Positions 4,689 to 7,908 of a stretch of 7,908 bases of DNA are shown here, one piece after another (within the stretch, counting starts at the first letter, position 1; the number at the start of each line of letters is the position of its first letter). The notes under the pieces are model-generated. The model had not been told where the DNA came from and did no database searches. It was given only the letters and a program-made list of their open reading frames with translations. Source of the DNA: DATKQJ01 sp035534295 (GTDB taxonomy: Bacteria > Chloroflexota > Dormibacteria > Dormibacterales > Dormibacteraceae); the NCBI GenBank assembly GCA_035534295.1, contig DATLSE010000033.1, forward strand, positions 1-7,908, in the 5' to 3' direction. Made by a program: the position numbers and the translations under genes.

Positions 4689-6244
4689 GTCGCTGCCCCC
4701 ATCGCCACGTAGAGAGCGGCGACTCCAGCGCCGCTTAAAAGCCATGCCGCGGCCGTCACCAGGCCCAGCGAGCGAGGGTGCCGGGTAAGCGGGGCCAGAT
4801 CGCGGCGGACGATGCGGAAGGTGGCGTAGACCGCCCCCGCGGTGCCCAGCGCCACCAGCACGACCTGGCTTATCACCACCCCCTCTGGAGTCAGGATCTG
4901 GGCGCCGGCGATGCCCAGGTGCGCGGTGCCGAAGAGGTTCCAGCCGAACCCGAAGGGATCGGAGATGGCGGCGATCAGCTTGGGTGAGTCAAGCCAGAAC
5001 TTGGGCAGCTGGCGGGCCAGGTAGTCGACGCCCATGAGCGGGATGAGCCCGTAGGCCAGGGGCGCGAGCCAGGTCGAAAGTCCCGAACGGCCGCCCGCGG
5101 CGGTCTGCGCGTCGCGGCGGGCAAAGACCGCACGCAGGATCCAGACGTACCCGACCCCGAGCAGGCTGACCAGAGCGATGACGCCCACGTAGGCGATGGG
5201 GTTGGGATAGCCGAAGAAGTGCGTGATCTGATTCAGCCGATTGTCCAGCGGCATGTAGAAGCCCAGAGCATTCACCTGCTGGAAGATGACCAGGCCGAAG
5301 AAGATGAGCACCGCGACGGCGATGTCCAGGCGCCGGCGCACGGGCGCGATGACCGAGTTGAGCGGTGACTGCACGAAGATGCCCACGTTGTCGTAGGGGC
5401 AGTTCTTGATGCACTCGGTGCAGAGTCCGCACATGTTGTTGGAGGTGGCGCTGCCCGGCCACTCGTACCAGGGGCAGGGATAGCCCTTCTCGCTACCGCG
5501 CATGCAGTCCTTGGTAGGACAGCGAAGGCACATCTCGCGGTCGCGGGTGCGAAGCCCCGCCACCATGCCGGTCGACCCGACGGTGCCGATGAGGGCGGTG
5601 AGGGGACAGACGTAGCGGCAGAAGGTGCGGCGGTCGAAGACCAGGAAGGTGCCGACGGCAAAGCTGATGATGAAGATCACCATCAGCCCGGTGAAAAGAG
5701 GCCGGCCCGGACCGGCGATGTTCAAGAACTCTTCCGCCCAGGTCATCGCCACGAAGACTCCGACCGAGGGCAGCATGCCGTAGCGGCTCCAGGACTCGGG
5801 CCACTTGCGGTGGAGGCCGATCGAGATCGGATGGCGCTGCCAGAAGCTGAGGCGCTGCACCCACTCCCCGGCTCCGCCGAAGGGACACATGACACACCAG
5901 CCGCGGCCCACCCCGACCATGAGCAGGAAGACGACGCAGAACCAGACGTACCAGGTGATGACGGTGGCGAAGTTGCGCGTCGGCAGCGCGGCACCGACCA
6001 GACCGGTGACGATCACCAACCAGAAGACGATCTGGTTGGGCAGGATGGCGCTGAACTGGAAGCGGCGGCTCCTGACCGCCCGGTCGAGCAGAGGACCGAC
6101 AACGGGCAGCCGGAGCAGGTCGACGCGGACGTCGGTGGGCCCAAAATGCTGCTCCAGGCCCTCGCGCTGGGTGACCGATAATCGGCGGGCGGGAGATGAC
6201 CCGACGGTCTCCGCCTCGGGGCGTTCCTTTGCCTCAACCGCCAT
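4685..6244 (-). CDS. Polytopic membrane iron-sulfur protein, NapH/NosR/CcoG type
   Basis: The product has 519 residues. An AGGAGG 7 nt upstream selects the ATG at 6244; a TTG at 6250 would sit almost on the ribosome site. A soluble N-terminus of about 70 residues is followed by around nine hydrophobic segments (roughly 72-87, 94-113, 157-170, 184-203, 306-325, 351-374, 392-410, 440-475, 493-514). Cysteine motifs typical of membrane polyferredoxins appear as WCVMCP (C117, C120) and FCRYVCP (C209, C213). Two ferredoxin-type sets follow: C239, C242, C247, C257 and C272, C275, C278, C282. Relatives pass electrons between the quinone pool and periplasmic or cytoplasmic partners. The first motif is CxxCP, one residue shorter than the usual CxxxCP. 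There is no FMN domain as in NosR, and the C-terminal 200 residues of extra helices exceed NapH. ATGA overlap with the flavoprotein gene indicates a shared complex or pathway (inference). Confidence 0.9.
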   Translation of the reverse strand: MAVEAKERPEAETVGSSPARRLSVTQREGLEQHFGPTDVRVDLLRLPVVGPLLDRAVRSRRFQFSAILPNQIVFWLVIVTGLVGAALPTRNFATVITWYVWFCVVFLLMVGVGRGWCVMCPFGGAGEWVQRLSFWQRHPISIGLHRKWPESWSRYGMLPSVGVFVAMTWAEEFLNIAGPGRPLFTGLMVIFIISFAVGTFLVFDRRTFCRYVCPLTALIGTVGSTGMVAGLRTRDREMCLRCPTKDCMRGSEKGYPCPWYEWPGSATSNNMCGLCTECIKNCPYDNVGIFVQSPLNSVIAPVRRRLDIAVAVLIFFGLVIFQQVNALGFYMPLDNRLNQITHFFGYPNPIAYVGVIALVSLLGVGYVWILRAVFARRDAQTAAGGRSGLSTWLAPLAYGLIPLMGVDYLARQLPKFWLDSPKLIAAISDPFGFGWNLFGTAHLGIAGAQILTPEGVVISQVVLVALGTAGAVYATFRIVRRDLAPLTRHPRSLGLVTAAAWLLSGAGVAALYVAMGAAT

Positions 6245-6256
6245 ACCCAAACCTCC

Positions 6257-6328
6257 TCAACTCCGAACCATGACGTCCCCACCCAAGGTGGAGTGCGGGG
6301 CTACACGTTGAGCAGATGGTGGAGTCAT
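6257..6328 (-). CDS. Possible 23-aa upstream ORF in the leader
   Basis: ATG at 6328-6326 opens a frame encoding MTPPSAQRVAPHSTLGG and a few more residues, ending in TGA at 6259-6257, directly against the AGGAGG of the membrane iron-sulfur gene. Translation could influence that ribosome site. Its own ribosome site is poor (GAGCGG), and the composition is not distinctive, so a chance ORF is more likely than not. Confidence 0.15.
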   Translation of the reverse strand: MTPPSAQRVAPHSTLGGDVMVRS

Positions 6329-6344
6329 ATCCGCTCTGGGAGCA

Positions 6345-6388
6345 GGGCCGATGGTCCCCCCCCGATAGGGACCATCGGCCCTATCGGG
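6345..6388 (-). promoter_or_regulatory. Two interleaved perfect inverted repeats (alternative hairpins or pseudoknot)
   Basis: Arms GGGCCGATGGTCCC (6345-6358) and GGGACCATCGGCCC (6368-6381) form a perfect 14-bp stem with a 9-nt loop. Arms CCCGATAGGG (6361-6370) and CCCTATCGGG (6379-6388) form a second perfect 10-bp stem with an 8-nt loop. Each stem's loop contains an arm of the other, so in RNA they are mutually exclusive at full length or could fold as a pseudoknot. There are 8 consecutive C at 6356-6363. The element lies about 100 nt before the start codon of the membrane iron-sulfur protein and has no following U-run. A switch-like leader or an operator are both possible. Confidence 0.55.
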
Positions 6389-6520
6389 ATCGTGGCGCTG
6401 AGCCAGCCGCGGGCAGTGCTGGGTCGCGATTTTTGGTCCCGGCGGGGCAGCCTCAGGCCGAGCCCAAAGGGTCGAGTCAAGTCTCGTCCTGCCCTGGCGG
6501 CGGGGGAGTCTTCAGAGCGA

Positions 6521-6540
6521 CGCCCGCGCGCTGGCGGGCG
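6521..6540 (-). terminator. Candidate terminator hairpin after the HdrD-like gene
   Basis: CGCCCGC (6521-6527) pairs with GCGGGCG (6534-6540) across a 6-nt loop, about 50 nt beyond the stop codon of the HdrD-like gene. On the minus strand it is followed by TCGCTCT, only weakly T-rich. It would separate that gene from the next transcript or attenuate read-through. Confidence 0.35.
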
Positions 6541-6589
6541 CGATCTGTCGTGGCGCCGAGCGAGGCTGCCTGCCCGCCCCGACCCGGGC

Positions 6590-7782
6590 CTAGCTCAGCG
6601 CCTCGAGCACCAGCTCGGCGAGATCGCGGACCGGCACGGCGCCGCCCGGGCTCGCCACCTCCACCCCCTCCTCCATCATGGTCAGGCAGAAGGGACAGGC
6701 CGTGCAGACGGTGTCGGCCCCGGTCTTGAGCGCCTGCTCGGCACGATTGCGGTTGATCCGCCCGGTGGGATCTCGAAAGAACGCGTGACCCCCGCCCGAC
6801 CCGCAGCAGAAGCTGTCGCGTCCGCTCCGCGCCATCTCCAGGACCCGCAATCCACCCGCGGCCAGAGCCTGGCGCGGGGCCTGGGTCTGGCCCCGGTAGC
6901 GGGAGAGATAGCAGGGATCGTGGAAGGTGACGGTTGAGGGTAGTGGTCGGCTCAGGTGCAGGCGTCCCGACTCGATCAGCTCTTGGATCAGCTCGCTGTG
7001 GTGCACGCTTTTCAGCTCAAGGCCCATCTGCCGGTACTCGGTGCCGAGTGCCTGAAGGCAATGCGGACAGTGGGTCAGCACCCGGGCCTCGCCGATCGAG
7101 GCCAGCAGGGGGCGGTTCTGCTGGGCCAGCTGGTCATAGTGGAACTCGTTTCCACTCCGGCGGGCGGGGTCCCCGCAGCAGACCTCCTGATCGCCGACGA
7201 CCGCGAAGTCGACCCCGGCCGCCTGCAGCAGCTTGACCACCGCCCGGGCCACCGAGGCCACGCGCGGGCTGCTCATGACCGCGCACCCGGCCCAGTAGAC
7301 GACCTCGAGCTGGGAGGCGTCGGCGACGTCGGAGAGCTGGCGGACACCGAGATCGGCATACCAGTCAGCCCGAGCCGCGCTCGCGCCCCGGAAGGGCTGC
7401 TGGCGATCCTCGAGCGAGGTCACCATCTCCCGGACGCCGTCTGGCACCCGCATCTGCTCCATGGCCAGATCGCGACGCAGGGGAAGAATCAGGCTCAGGT
7501 GCTCGACGCCCACCGGGCAGGCGTCCTCGCAGGCGCGGCAGGTGGTGCAGGCCCAGATCGCCTCCTCTTTGATCACGCCGCCGGCGAGCCGCGGTAACCC
7601 CTGGGTCAGGGCTTCGCGCTCGCCCGCAGCGGCACCATGGGCGCGGCGGAGAACGCGTGAGTTCTCCCGGACGTGCTGGCGCAGGTCCAGGACGACGCTG
7701 CGCGGCGACAGCGGCTTGCCCTCGGCGAAAGCCGGGCAGACCGCCTCGCAGCGTCCGCAGGCGACGCAGGCGTCAAGGTCCT
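6590..7782 (-). CDS. HdrD/GlpC-like iron-sulfur protein with two CCG domains (main part, downstream of a frameshift)
   Basis: The open frame encodes about 396 residues. It contains two ferredoxin-type motifs, CVACGRCEAVCP (7768-7733) and CTTCRACEDACP (7549-7514), with GKPLSPR after the first. Two cysteine-rich CCG domains follow, each C-x34-CC-G-x35-C-x2-C. The first is seen as YWAGC, VCCGDPARR and CPHC; the second as HDPC, CCGSGGGHAFF and CPFC. CCG domains in heterodisulfide reductase bind unusual [4Fe-4S] clusters that act on disulfides; relatives such as GlpC pass electrons to quinone. No ATG, GTG or TTG lies in frame before an internal GTG at 7576, which falls between the ferredoxin motifs, so it is not the true start. 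The gene's beginning is in another frame upstream (7783-7908). With one missing base restored, this would be one long gene starting outside the window. Whether the break is biological or a sequencing error is unknown. Confidence 0.85.
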
Positions 7783-7790
7783 GAGCTGCT
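7775..7790 (-). other. Apparent one-base frameshift in the HdrD-like gene
   Basis: Upstream of this point the family signature continues as LDLSWKQL (up to 7783). Downstream it resumes as DLDACVACGRC (from 7780) in the -1 frame. The family normally has a WKQLLDLDAC-like run here, so one base is missing between about 7781 and 7784, for example a C in a CC pair. The downstream frame meets a TGA at 7840-7838 when read backward, so the two parts cannot be one frame. No slippery heptamer is present. Confidence 0.8.
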
Positions 7791-7908
7791 TCCAGCTCAG
7801 GTCCAGCGCCGAGGCGAGTCCGATCGCCGCCTCGGCTTCAAAGTCGATCGCGGCCGGCACCCCGGGCGCGCCCAGGGGCCGGAAGAAGAGGTTGACCGGC
7901 GCCATCAC
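7783..7908 (-). CDS. 5' part of the HdrD-like gene, truncated by the window edge
   Basis: These 42 codons are open from the window edge and encode MAPVNLFFRPLGAP followed by AAIDFEAEAAIGLASALDLSWKQL. This matches, from memory, the linker between an N-terminal nitrate-reductase-gamma-like membrane domain and the first ferredoxin domain in HdrD-like membrane iron-sulfur proteins (HLLTAPVN-FF...IDFE...WKQLLD). The ATG at 7905 is therefore probably internal, and the real start and about five membrane helices should lie beyond 7908. After 7783 this frame runs into serine- and arginine-rich nonsense until a stop at 7606, which supports a frame break rather than a real C-terminus. Confidence 0.7.

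Larger units (their letters stand above)
6245..6589. other. 345-bp gap without an established gene; leader of the membrane iron-sulfur protein operon
   Basis: No protein gene is supported on either strand. The gap begins with a candidate terminator hairpin for the HdrD-like gene (6521-6540), continues with two interleaved inverted repeats (6345-6388) and a possible 23-residue upstream ORF (6257-6328), and ends with the strong ribosome site of the membrane protein gene (about 6251-6256). A TTGACT on the minus strand (near 6475-6480) resembles a -35 box, but no matching -10 is visible, so no promoter is claimed. Confidence 0.55.

Noticed and set aside
6244..6250. TTG start at 6250 for the membrane iron-sulfur protein
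   Set aside because: AGGAGG would lie only 1 nt from the TTG; the ATG at 6244 has a 7-nt spacer.
7606..7782. C-terminal part of the frame opening at 7908 as a separate 100-residue protein
   Set aside because: After 7783 the sequence becomes serine/arginine-rich nonsense, while the other frame encodes a perfect ferredoxin motif.
1..7908. CRISPR arrays, tRNA or rRNA genes, insertion sequences, phage genes
   Set aside because: No regularly spaced direct repeats, cloverleaf sequences, transposase motifs or terminal repeats were seen on either strand.

Overview
The window comes from a high-GC bacterium. All supported genes lie on the minus strand, so transcription runs from high to low coordinates. 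Strong AGGAGG-type ribosome binding sites, GC-rich codon use and several proteins that, from memory, resemble uncharacterised actinobacterial families suggest an actinobacterium or a related high-GC lineage. This assignment is an inference; there is no rRNA or tRNA to test it.

Layout in transcription order. (1) 7908-6590: an HdrD/GlpC-like iron-sulfur protein, cut by the window edge at its 5' end. Its reading frame breaks near 7783; both halves are recognisable family sequence, so about one base is missing. (2) 6589-6245: 345 bp without an established gene, holding a candidate terminator hairpin and two interleaved, mutually exclusive perfect inverted repeats. (3) 6244-4685: a polytopic membrane iron-sulfur protein of the NapH/NosR/CcoG type. 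(4) 4688-2772, overlapping by ATGA: an iron-sulfur flavoprotein with two N-terminal [4Fe-4S] motifs fused to a GltD-like NAD(P)H oxidoreductase. (5) 2800-2336, overlapping the previous gene by 29 bp: an Rrf2-family regulator with three clustered cysteines. (6) 2174-1590: a two-helix membrane protein of unknown function. (7) 1589-1128: 462 bp without an established gene but with strong hairpins and a possible 11-codon leader ORF. (8) 1127-975: a 50-residue single-helix membrane protein. (9) 991-341: a four-helix cytochrome b6-like diheme protein. (10) 344-1: a membrane-anchored protein, cut by the window edge, joined to cytochrome b by ATGA.

Interpretation. Genes 1, 3 and 4 would make a redox chain: an NAD(P)H-handling flavoprotein, a membrane ferredoxin protein and an HdrD-like protein that probably exchanges electrons with quinone or thiol/disulfide. 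Gene 5 could sense NO, redox state or iron-sulfur status for this set. Genes 8-10 look like part of a small quinol-oxidising cytochrome b complex with divergent features: no cysteine for a covalent c-type heme, no PWD-like motif and a tiny single-helix partner. Rieske, cytochrome c and subunit IV genes are not visible here. The functional links are inferred from gene order and cofactor motifs only.
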